Shown here: piece after piece, positions 37,655 through 47,937 of the stretch | Layout of the letters: every line of letters starts with the position of its first letter | Position numbering within the stretch: the stretch's first letter is position 1 | From: Glossina fuscipes | Lineage: Eukaryota; Arthropoda; Insecta; Diptera; Glossinidae | DNA: 64,000 bases | Direction: 5' to 3' | Assembly: GCF_014805625.2 (NCBI RefSeq) | Contig: NW_024006388.1 | Span: 1 to 64,000, forward strand | Notes under the pieces: model-generated | The model's database searches: none | The model's input: only the letters and a program-made list of their open reading frames with translations | What the model was told of the DNA's origin: nothing | Translations under genes and position numbers: made by a program

Positions 37655-37770
37655 GCAGACGTTATTCAGACGGACAGATGGACAGATGTAGAATTTGAGG
37701 CTGATCACGAACGTACATACACTTTGTGGGATCTCTTCCAAGCATGTCGACAAAATGAATATACCTCTCC
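37655..37770 (+). repeat. Dispersed repeat family D, copy 2
   Basis: CAGACGGACAGATGGACAGA is followed by GCTGATCACGAACGTACATA, CACTTTGTGGGATCTCTTCC and CGACAAAATGAATATACC. It is the best-preserved view of the family in the window. The 128-codon plus frame at 37412-37798 crosses it and is considered spurious. Confidence 0.7.
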
Positions 37771-39061
37771 CTCATCCTTCGGTGATGAGCATAATTAATG
37801 AAACCCAATAAATTTAATAAATCACATTTGCATGCACGCCAAACGCAACCGAACGTAGGCAACTAATTTTGTCGTTATACTAGTAGAAAGCCAAGTGTCA
37901 TAGTGTAGAGCTGGTCCCCCCGTTAGCTTACCCGATAACTGCGAGAAGTTTTGGCTACCAAAAGGCCGATAAAGGCAAACAACTTTGTATTTGCAAAGAA
38001 ATAAGAATTCTTGAAAGTAAATTCAAACACAAACACTAATAAATGCCAATCATTTGTGCAAGAAACATAAATTTTCGTTTGCATTCTTTGATGCAAGCAA
38101 ACAATAAGCAGAGAAAGAAAGAAAAAACAATAAGTATTTGTGCAGTTGGAAGACAGAAATTTCCCCGGAGGTGACAAAAGTCGCACAGTAATCAATCAAA
38201 ATTTACAACAAGCATTGCAAATGGATAGAAAGAAATTTTAGAAATCCTCTAAATAAGTAAAAGCAGTTAAACGAGATCTTTCATGAAATTGAAAGAAAGT
38301 TTGCTTTCAAGAAGGTCTTCTCCTACTCAAATTGTTTGCAATGAAAGGCATTTATTGTTTGCTGCATGCAATACGAAAGACTACTGTGGCTTGTTCACAA
38401 GAAAAATGCTGCATCCGACTTACTTATATTGCTTATATCCGTACTCATTAAGGGATTCTCGGTACATCTCTGCACATGTATATGTTACTCGAGGGAGAAT
38501 TGCATCAAGGTGAGGTACTACGACACCATTGTTTCCTTTATCTCTCATAGTTTACTTCTTTTTCAATTCTATTATTTGCTGTTTGTTTTAGTCTTTGCAT
38601 GGAAGTTGAATTTCCTTGCTTAACCATCACACACACACACACACACACATTATCTAAGAAGAGAAGGAAAGGACAAAATGCAAAGAAATGATATAATCTT
38701 TTAACAAATATTTATTTATATGACTTGTATCTAATGTTGTTAGCAATAGTTAAACACACGCGTTGAAGCATATGCTTTGCGATATGCGTTACGTCATTTT
38801 GTCCCTAACAATAGTGCATTTACAGTTTATGCCGGGATTAAATGTTTAAAATTTAACTTTCAATTTACTTAAAAACGTCAAGCTGTTGATTTTCACAACT
38901 TTTGAAAGGACAGTAACATCTGCGAGTCTTTTTAAATCGCAATTCGAAGATACTCCGATTATAATTTAATGTTAATTGTTTAAAAATATAGCAACAAAAA
39001 GCAACAAATTCTACAAATTTCAAGTTTTTGTCATTTTTCTGCGCCCTACATCGCTTATGAT
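37771..39061. other. Unannotated AT-rich DNA
   Basis: Nothing supported apart from the (CA)n tract. The 76- to 90-codon frames here are antisense overlaps. Confidence 0.55.
38627..38649. repeat. (CA)n microsatellite
   Basis: About 11 CA dinucleotides. Confidence 0.95.
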
Positions 39062-39311
39062 ACAAGGATATATTAAGTTCGACCGCATGTTCGAGATCGA
39101 CCGCTCTCATGTTGACCGATTTAGAAGCGCTTTCCGAATCGATTTAAATGGGCCTGTCCGTCTGTCCGCCTTATTTTCTTGTGTTCAATTTACAGGCCAT
39201 AGTTTTTGAGAAATTTTAATCAAATTTGGTACACTGACGCAATTGGCCCAAGGATAAACGCTATTGAAAACGGCTCAGTTCCACGGTATTTTGAGAACTA
39301 TGGCCTGTAAT
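39062..39311 (+). repeat. Dispersed repeat family A, copy 4 with 15-bp inverted ends
   Basis: GGGCCTGTCCGTCTGTCCGC (about 39150-39169) is the GTCY tract. It is followed by TTACAGGCCATAGTT, TCAAATTTGGTACACTGACG, GGCCCAAGGATAAACGCTAT and TGAAAACGG. The core is bounded by a perfect 15-bp inverted repeat, TTACAGGCCATAGTT at 39190-39204 and AACTATGGCCTGTAA at 39296-39310. It is non-coding; the 77-codon frame at 38976-39209 is incidental. Confidence 0.72.
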
Positions 39312-40978
39312 GCGTAATCTTCTTTGCCGCTACAAAGTAAAACAAACAACAACATTAGCATGCTTACGCAAAGAGCATTGCAGAATTTTTATATCTGAAC
39401 TAAAAAATCGAAAATTTATACTATATATATATATATATATAGAACATGGGCTTAGCAAGAGAATTTCTTTTATTTGTAAAGATATTGAATTTGAATGGGA
39501 AATTAATTACATGAAATTCTTAAGACAAATTTCGTTATAAAAAAAAGAAAAGAAAAACAAAAATTCAACGAACAACATATTAAACTGCAATCGATATTTA
39601 AAACAAAATGAACAAATGATCGTGAGAATTGGAAAAACAAGGCGTCAATTACATTTTATGCAAATTAATCACATTATGCCGCATGAACTACGTCTTACGT
39701 GTGTGTGCGCGTTAACAACGCGCAAAGTAACGTGTGAGTAAAGACTTCCTAAAAAACGTTTAAACAAATTTGTTAAATATATTTTTACGTATGTTCAGAC
39801 GAACTCTATAAATCTTCATAAACTTGTCACGTTTTTCAGTGCAAACACATATAAATTCCAGAAAATAACTCTTTGTCCAGTAGGCAAACACAGGCAAACG
39901 GACAGGCAAAGCAAGGCAAAGCAAACATATCTTACGTTAAGCTGAACGGTGTGTAAATCACATACGCGGTCTCAGCGGCCTCAGATGTCGTGGTAACAAA
40001 AACTGACTTAAAAATCTCTCCTGGTCTTTATACATATAAATTTTAAACTTTTCGGGTGACGAATGAACACTCATTAGTATTCATTTGCGGTACGATATTT
40101 AAGAAGCCCGAAAAGACACAACACATCTCTTTAATGTTAACTGTTCGAAGCTACTGAAAATAATTTTCTACTTATTTTTTCTTTCCTTCCAAAAAATAAA
40201 AAAATAAAAAACAAAAGTCAAGAAGAAAAAATTTGAACTTTATTTTCCTTAATAACGCCCTTGTTTATCGATAAAATAAATGTATTTCATTACTTCCTGC
40301 TGTTCATTTCCACTCTTAAAATCAATTTTTAGATTTAAATGTATCTTGTGGCGTTGCTTTAAAACGAACCCCTCATGTTTGTTCGCTTGTTTTTGCGATA
40401 AGCAACAGATGTTTAATATTTAGTGATAAGGATACGGAAGTAGGAAATGTTATTAAACTAAGCAAAGGAGCGATAACCGAAATGAATAATGTAATCAAAA
40501 ATAGCCATCAGCCACAGAGAGGGAGAGATTTATTCAATAATAAAAACATTGAATAACGAGAAGCTTGTCAAGATTAAAGCTCAGAATTACTTAACCTTTG
40601 CCTTAGAATAGAATAGAAAATAATAACGCACAAGAACATCTTAGTGAAAAAATAAGTTAAACGAGCCAGTATGTACCTTATATGTGTGCGAATCCCTTAT
40701 ACGCACTACTATCTTCTTCTTAAAAATAATAAAAAAGCAATTTTTGTCATTGTATATCTGTTGTCAGAAATTTTTTCACCGTTGAAAGTAAATGCACAGA
40801 TATTATCAGGTTATGTAGCACTGTGGTAACGTCCTTGGACTCGTTTCGCCCATTTTCAAAAGCAAAGTGCTTCTAACAAATTCCATGTTTTTGCCAAATA
40901 TGAGATTGATAGCCAGCAGAGAGCTTACTACGGATAGACGCACTGACACGCTTCAAACCAAATTTATAAAGTTCTTTC
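39312..40978. other. Unannotated AT-rich DNA
   Basis: No gene is supported. TAGCACTGTGGTAACG at about 40815-40830 resembles a tRNA A-box (10/11), but no B-box follows; it may be the eroded head of a tRNA-derived element abutting family D copy 3. Confidence 0.5.
39422..39441. repeat. (TA)n microsatellite
   Basis: Ten TA units. Confidence 0.95.
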
Positions 40979-41107
40979 CACGGACAGACAGATTGACATG
41001 TTGAAATCGTTTCAGAATTTGGTGCTTATTACGGTTATGGGTATTTCACGAGATATTCGAAACTTTCGTCCATGTGCCGCAATTGTTTGGCAAAATGAAT
41101 GTACCTT
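40979..41107 (+). repeat. Dispersed repeat family D, copy 3
   Basis: ACGGACAGACAGATTGACAT, GCTTATTACGGTTATGGGTA, AACTTTCGTCCATGTG and TTGGCAAAATGAATGTACC keep the order of the family. The inner block is more diverged than in copy 2. Confidence 0.6.
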
Positions 41108-41359
41108 TCGGTCTGGAAGCGAATTTTTTGAGGTCCTTATCCGGCCACTAAGATGCACTGCAACGATAATTTAATAATTTCAAGACAACTAAGAAGTGTT
41201 TTAGTTGACGCAATTTTCAGTGCGTCAGCAATTTTCACTATATAAGTAAGCAGTTAGAAAATGTACAAAACAATTATATAAAACGTAATTTAAAATTGTC
41301 ACTGTAAAATTTTTTACTCGTTGTGACACATGACTGGTAATGATTTTTTGATTAAATGA

Positions 41360-41660
41360 GGTTTGGTTACTTGGTGACTGTACAGACAAGCGGATAGAAA
41401 ATTAAAAGTTGATCCTTACTTACCTCCTAACTTCTTAGGTATGCCAAGGATATAACTGGAATTTTTCAAAAATGCTCTGTCTTGATCAGTTTGGCACTTT
41501 ACGGACAGTGGAGAAGATAATTGAAAAGCTCTTAGATGTGTCAAGGATATGAAAAGGTCTTTTCTAAAAAGTTCTCTCTTTGGTCATGTGGTCACTTTAG
41601 GGGCAAAGGGATAGAAGACCAAAATTTGATTGTTACTTACTTCTTAACTTCTTAGGAGAG
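41360..41660 (+). repeat. Decayed tandem repeat, about three units of ~100-120 bp
   Basis: Unit 1 and unit 3 share TACTTAC, then CTAACTTCTTAGG (41424 and 41641 regions, 217 nt apart). Units 1 and 2 share CCAAGGATATAACTGG versus TCAAGGATATGAAAAGG (41444 and 41541, 97 nt apart) and TTTTTCAAAAATGCTCTGTC versus CTTTTCTAAAAAGTTCTCTC. Each unit also carries a degenerate GGTGACTG/GGCACTTTA/GGTCACTTTA block. The array ends exactly where the (CT)n microsatellite begins. Confidence 0.6.
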
Positions 41661-41663
41661 ATT

Positions 41664-41664
<1 letters not shown>

Positions 41665-41698
<34 letters not shown>
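41665..41698. repeat. (CT)n microsatellite
   Basis: 17 CT dinucleotides without interruption. Confidence 0.95.
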
Positions 41699-41700
<2 letters not shown>

Positions 41701-43792
41701 TTCTCCCTCTTTGCTAACATTTTCCTGAAATGTTTGCCAATTTACTATAACAATAAATGTAGACATTAAGAATAGCACGCGGAATACTGCAAGTCCCGTC
41801 AAGTGTCAGTAAGTATTGGTTTGAAAACCAAGTTAATAATCTTACGAATCCAAGCCAAACATTTAACAATTTTTCTTTCAATTATTCTCCGATTTGTATA
41901 AAAATTTAGAATTGAGAAACATATGTTTTTAGTTGATCCTATAGCAATTAGGTAATAACGAGATGTGGTGTAAATAGAGGGCCACAAAACCAAGACATAT
42001 AACATTGTGCTTTGCCGTGTTTGTTGCTTTAGCGCACTCTTGATGGTCTTTCCGTAATTTATAGTTCGTGGGATTTTCTAACTAATTGAAAACCCTTTCA
42101 AAATTTGATGTATCCTTTCCTTCCAAAAATGAAGTCATAAACATATCAAGAATGAACTCCAGCAAGAAGAACAGAAAAAAAGATAGAAATTTTCTGAACA
42201 CAAACAACATTTTAGGTTTTGTTGCTTACTCTTCGGCCAAAGACACGTTACCCTCATTTCAAGTTTACGATCATTTGTCAACACAATGGAAATATTCAGT
42301 GTTTTTCTGCTACTACTCTTGTCATTGTATTGGGTGAGTGCTATTTGCTTTAATGTCTTCATTAAAGGCAAATACGTTCATAGCCGTCAATTGTGTGGTG
42401 AATGAAATTGAACTGAACTGAATTTTGGACTAAATGATAAAGTGAATGAATGACCGACCGCAGGATAAACAAATGGCAAATAAAAGCCAAAAATTATATT
42501 AAAAAGAAAAGAAGACTACAAGAAACAAAAACAAAAACTTTATCACTATCCCTCTGTTTTGTCCTACAAAATAACACAATGTCGTAAAACAGCGCAACAA
42601 AAAGAAAAAAAAAGTTTTTCAACAGAAAAAGAGCAACTGTATCCAAAAGCCTTGCCTTGCTCCTCATTACGTGGACGGGATACAAAAGAAGCTTTCGTGA
42701 AATGTGTTTCCATATAATTAGGGATAGAATACAATGGAATATCATATTAAACAGAAATATATCAACTGAACTACAAAGTTTATGACATATTTATGAATGT
42801 GTTTGTTTGCAAAGGGTATTCAAAAATTATATAAAAAATGAAGAAATTACTTAATTCGACGACTTGAGAAATGTGCTTAACATGTAATAAAGAAAATTTT
42901 GTGTATCGAGCAACAAGCAAAGCAACTGGAGATGAAACGAAGTGAGAGAATTGATATGAAGATAAGCCATGCAATACGCAACGTACAGGATAAAGGTGCA
43001 ATTTTTATCCTGCGTGCTCGCTTACAAACACGCACACATAGATATCAATAGCTTGTTGCATACAAATAAAGGGAATTAAGAAGAAGTGTATATAGACTAG
43101 TCGCGTGCACGTGTATATGTGTGTTTCATGTCATGTTTCCTTTTCAAGAAAATGTTATATAAGAAGTTCATACACACATAGATGCATGCATATGCCTCGT
43201 ATAGCTAGCTATCCATATATACAGAAGCGTAGTGGCAGGTTTAAAACCTAAATTTTGTAGCTACCTGTGGATATCTTTTATCTGCCGTAGAGGATCTACT
43301 AAAACGTTTCAAATGACCGTAAAACATTGAAAACCAAAACATTTGCTAAGATTTCGAAGTAAATCATTAATCGTTTTACTTACAGTCATCGGATGTACAA
43401 AATCTTACAGCATCTGCCCAATGTGTACGCAGCCGTTTTAGGTTATTGTGTGGGTGCTTTCTGCCTTACTTGTACAAATGCCAAGAAAAGTATCTTAAAT
43501 TTTCTTTTCGATAATTCATAAAAATCTGAAAAGTGTGTTTATCTTCATTCCTAACACTAAGCATCAGAAGGTATACCAGCTTGGTGGCCTTTTTTTATTA
43601 TTACTCATTAGCGAAAGCAAAATGCTGTTCATACAATATTCTAGAAATTCCCAAGCAATTTATTTTATGCAATCATAATGTGCATAATATGAACCAATCA
43701 AAGCAAACCAATCGGACTTAAACCTGAATCCTACTTTTTAAAATTTGAAAAGGAGAAAACAACATATGAGATATGAAATATTTTCTGAACAA
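41699..43792. other. Unannotated AT-rich DNA
   Basis: No gene is supported. Open frames of 68 to 83 codons are present on both strands, partly overlapping, without recognisable motifs. Confidence 0.55.
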
Positions 43793-44010
43793 GATATCAT
43801 TCATATCTTCACCATGGCCTTGAACACACTGACACGCAAGTTTGCTTTAATGATTAATCACTGTGTTGCGTTGTTTTTGCGATAGCCTGATTAATGTTCG
43901 CCTCGCAACGTTTTGAAATTTATGGCTTATCAGCGTGGACCTGGTCTTTGATGCAGCCGCAAATTAAAAAATCCATATATATTAATAACAACAAGAGCGT
44001 GGCAGTCCGA
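43793..44010 (-). pseudogene. Tc1/mariner-superfamily transposase, C-terminal relic
   Basis: This is a dead fragment of a DDE transposase, the enzyme that cuts and pastes a DNA transposon. The minus strand reads MDFLICGCIKDQVHADKP (about 43977-43924), matching the conserved LDFFLWGY.KD.VYADKP segment around the last catalytic region. The Trp and Tyr are changed to Cys and the second Tyr to His. In the same frame and with family spacing come a stop and then EANINQAIA (about 43902-43876), as in the usual EANI..AI.EI. After a frameshift, VINH*SKLACQCVQGHGEDM and NDILF (about 43859-43786) match the terminal VI.NW..R...C...RGGHM.DI.F block. Two stops and one frameshift make it non-functional. The upstream half (to about 44200) keeps a 90-codon open frame but no readable catalytic aspartates. 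The terminal inverted repeats were not found. Confidence 0.78.
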
Positions 44011-47000
44011 ATAGACGAACGCTGATGGCGACCCGACCCTCTTCTTTGGTGAATAAACGATGAGCGCCCACAATTGAGTTCCCACTTTAGTAAAATTTCT
44101 TGATTTCTAATCGTCCAGGAGTCAGGAGCCTTCGCATAATGAATTACTATAATTGCGGTGAACACTTTCGCATCTGCAAGCACACACAACAAATTTTTGC
44201 AACTCTTTCTATTTTCTAACTAGCAATGGTGTAAGGTTAGTACTGATACTAATGAGTCCATGAATTAAAAAAAGCGGTTTCTTTTTGACTCTTCATTACT
44301 GATGCACTTTTGATACCGCTGCACCGCTTACTTACGAGGAAAGCGTAAGGCAAAAAACACATTTGATTTTTTTTGAAAATAAGCGGCCTTACTTAGACAG
44401 CCAAATAATGCTTTAAAGCGACCTGCCTTAAAGCCTACTGCGTCAAGTACGTTTGGACGGGTATCTTTCATCAATCTAAAGCAATCTAAAGCGATCAGCA
44501 ATCTAAGGCCTCTTGAAGAAGGAAAAGCAGTTCGATATTCGAAAACCGTAGATAGGCCAAAGCATGAGCTAAAATTGCTTGCGATAAATCTTTGCTAAAG
44601 TATTCAATAAAAGTGTAAGATCAAATTGGCCAAGTCCTGATCTCACTGGTTGATTGGAAAAACAGCAAAGCATTTAGATTATTCATGGGAATTAGTTTCA
44701 TTTCGCTGCTTTGTTCGGCGAGATATAAGTCGTTTTCTTTCCAAGTGTCGTAAGTTTTTCAAATATCATATTGATTCAAGTGTGTAATGGGACAGTTTTG
44801 AAAACATTGGCTGATCGACGCAAAGACTTGTCTTTGGCTTGTACCAATGTCAAAGTAATTATATACGTAATTTCATTAGCTATTTGTAAATTTGTATTGA
44901 CAAAATGATGTACATTTTGAAAGTTTTTTCATTTTCAGAAAGGTTTAGGAATAAGAAGCTCTTAGCAAATTTCATTTTTGTCAAAAAGTGACTTACATTA
45001 CTTGGTTCAAATAAAACAGTTCATAGATTTGATTATTGTTATATAATGAACCCATGCGTCCATCTGCACATCTCAAGAAAACAAACTAACGTGAAACTAT
45101 TACTACCAACACCTTTTTAAAAAAATACTTTCAAGAAATTTTAACATAAAGGTAAATTATGTAATGAATTGAAATGATGAGATCCTCCTCCTCTTAATCA
45201 ACTTAACCCATATTTAGCTATAAATTTTCTTGGATTTTCTGAAAATTGAATTTAATACTTACATGTATTTACTAAAACGTTTTTTACGTAATCATTAAAC
45301 CTATTTTTAACAATACATTTAAACAACAAAGGGATAAAAAAATTCCTTGCAGGCATGTGTGGAAATAACTCTAAAGGTCTGATGGAGAGTTTTTTATTAG
45401 AAAAAAAAAAAAAAAAGAAAAAGAAATGCCAGAAAAATCATCATATAGTTGTATATACAATGAAAGAAGGACATGCAGCGAGCAAGACAATGTAAACAGA
45501 TCATGTGAAAGTATCATGCGTGGTATGCAAGTAAGAATTTCTAAATTTCTAGAAAAACATCTGCCTCTACGAGTGAGTGATCACTGAGTACTATATTTTT
45601 TTAGTTCTCCTCTGCAAAGAAAAAAAAAAAAAAAACGAGAATGAATTAACTACAAAACGCATTATGACTTAAGGAAACTAGTATAAAAGTTTAACGAGAA
45701 TTTGACAAAAGAGTCTCAAGTCGAAATCCGCTTTCTCATATATGCAACTTATAAAAAAATTCTTAATGGCTTAGAACAGAAAACAATGTCAAGGTTAGAA
45801 GGAATGTGCACACAGCACACAGCAGTGAATATCGTCGTTGAATTGTACGCTGTATTAGAACGCATGCGTGTCCTTCTTAAAACGCTCGCATAAAAAAGTT
45901 GTAGACAAAAAAATTCTTTATGATTTATTGAGCATGTGCGCCAGCTGCGGCACCGCTCTACAGCGTGCAAAGTAAATGTCAACGATAACGTCGATATAAA
46001 AGATAATAAAGATAGTAATGAAGGCATTATATCGTATTATGTGTGTGTGACAACTGTCGATTAAGTCATTATACATGAAAGAAGAAAAAACCCGAAAACA
46101 TTTCAATTACATATCAATATTTTTGGTACTCACGGACCAAGCCACGGACCTCACCTACAAGCTATTTTTATTCAGACGCACACATAGTCAGATCTGATGA
46201 TTATTTCCGAATGCTGCAAAAAAATGTAAAAAGCTATTAGCTTTGTATGCATTGTCAATGAGTAGGACGCAAGCTTCGACAAGTCCAAAAAGAATGCTCA
46301 TCCTTGCAGTTAACAACAAAAAAAAGGTAATTTAAAACACCCGCCGTCATCACGGTTTAACGGTTTGATATACCAGCCAGCTGATCGTCACCTTACCTAC
46401 AACCTTACAACAAAGGGTTATCGTTAAGTCTATCGAATGATTCGAAATAAAACGCCAGCTGTATTAACGAATTTAGGCGCTGTCTAAGTGCACTCCTTTT
46501 TCACCCTTTAATGTTAAGAAGTTGTTTTTTGTTTCTAACTTTTATATGAAGCATATGCACACCAACCTCGGGAGTTAATCAATTATCTTCATCTTCATTG
46601 CCATCATTATTAAAGCGCGTTGGGATATTTCATGGTTTTGTTATTCCTTTGAAGTTAGCTAACTGTCTTCTTATCTTTGGTCCTTTCTCTCTCTGTATTC
46701 AAATTCATTTCTTATCCTTTATCGACTTAGCGTCTTCTTTTGTTTCACTTGAAAACTTTTCTTTACAACTTTTTAGAAAATGAAATCGTGCATCACATGT
46801 TTTTATAACTGGATTAATTCCGACCATTTTCTCTTTTCTTTCAAATTATCCACATTTTGCTTAACCCTCAGAAGTAGCAGCAGTTAATTGTTTGCTCAAC
46901 GATTTTTTTCTTTCCTCGAATTGTCATCCTACGCGGCGTAAGCCTCCTTTGAAATTTCTTAAACCTTTGACTTTCTTTCTTTGACTTTTGTTCATCTATC

Positions 47001-47479
47001 TATTGGGAAATTAAATAAAAAATCCTTACACAGCTGCTTGCGCTTTCTTACTTCAGCCACTGCAAGGGTAACTATTCGTTCAAGAATTTTTTAATGAATA
47101 TTTAATCCCTTCACTATAGACAGAAAAGTTGAGTTGCTTGCTCTCTTTTCAGAGACAGAGTCTAGAAAGTTCTTTTTGATCATTTATTCGAAATGTAAAA
47201 AGTGTACAGTGGCACTCGGTACAAAGTTCTGCAAATTCTTAGTAATAAAACTCAGTACTGTTCTCGAGCAAACCGAGTATCCTGCAACGCTCGCACACTT
47301 AGCTTCGCAAAAGAAAACCGTTGCAACTCTGAAAGAAATGAAAGAAAGCTTTTCCGACGTAACTTTCCAAAGCACTTTCTGAACCATAGGGCTATACCGG
47401 AGCAATTTAATCATAATTAACCAATAGTCTCTTGGAGCGTAGATTTTAAGCCACTGACTAGTTCCCTGATCCATTCTCA
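44011..47479. other. Unannotated DNA, possibly including the rest of the transposon at its left edge
   Basis: 44011-44200 continues the minus-strand open frame of the transposase relic but without family motifs. The 44460-44510 stretch contains three CAATCTAA(A/G)G(C) repeats. A plus-strand frame of 63 to 68 codons ending at 45893 has even composition but no recognisable domain. Nothing else is supported. Confidence 0.45.
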
Positions 47480-47937
47480 CTAGTCTAATCGCTTTTTTAA
47501 AATTAAATATTTTCTTGGTATCAAATTCTCCAGGTATTTTGAAGATGTCCTGAGGGTTAGTCGAATACGAATCTTCAAGTATTAGAAAGTTTTTGGCATT
47601 CATAAAGTACATGTTTAACCGTGAGTTTCTCTCCACAACTGCGGATGGGAAGACTAGATATTTTATAGATTCGTTGGTGTGTTGCAGTAGTTGGATCAAG
47701 GCGAATTCTTGCAATTGTCTTAATCTTCAATTCCTGGACGTTGATTGGATAACGGTATTGAACCAGCTTAGGTCTGGCATGCCAGTTTTGATCTCAATAT
47801 GGAATAAGTGTAAATGCTACCGTAAGAGAAAGGTTTGGGTATTTTTTACACAACCACTCCACAACTGCGACCTTAGAGTCAGAAAAGGCTTTTCTAAAGG
47901 CTAAGCTTTTCAATTGAAATAAAATATCGTCTAGCAT
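47480..47937 (-). pseudogene. LINE ORF2 relic: RNase H and C-terminal zinc knuckle
   Basis: This is the 3' end of a non-LTR retrotransposon ORF2. One frame stays open, apart from a single stop, from 47937 to 47575 (121 codons). FSDSKVAVVEWL (about 47890-47855) stands for the RNase H block carrying the catalytic Asp (usually SDS.SAL). LSLTVAFTLIPY* (about 47832-47794) stands for V...WIPSH, where the stop falls before the HxGIxGNExAD loop, which is deleted. Then ELKIKTIARIRLDPTTATHQ (about 47729-47670) stands for the RLR.GHT.LTH segment, and RSCGEKLTVKHVLYECQ (about 47643-47593) for the terminal C.CG..LTV.H....C knuckle, with its first Cys changed to Arg. A one-base shift then leads to PQDIFKIPGEFD and IFNFKKAIRLV, the usual tail helix. 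The presence of RNase H suggests the I/LOA/R1 group. Apparent open frames on either strand here are explained by this relic. Confidence 0.75.

Noticed and set aside
37412..37798. 128-codon plus frame
   Set aside because: Its second half is repeat family D, a non-coding dispersed repeat; the rest has no recognisable motif.
45702..45893. 63-codon plus frame with even composition
   Set aside because: No homology recognised, no Kozak-like ATG start, no supporting splice sites.
47184..47714. 176-codon minus-strand open frame
   Set aside because: It is mostly a shifted frame of the LINE relic; only its middle part (about 47575-47480) is the true tail frame. It is not an independent gene.
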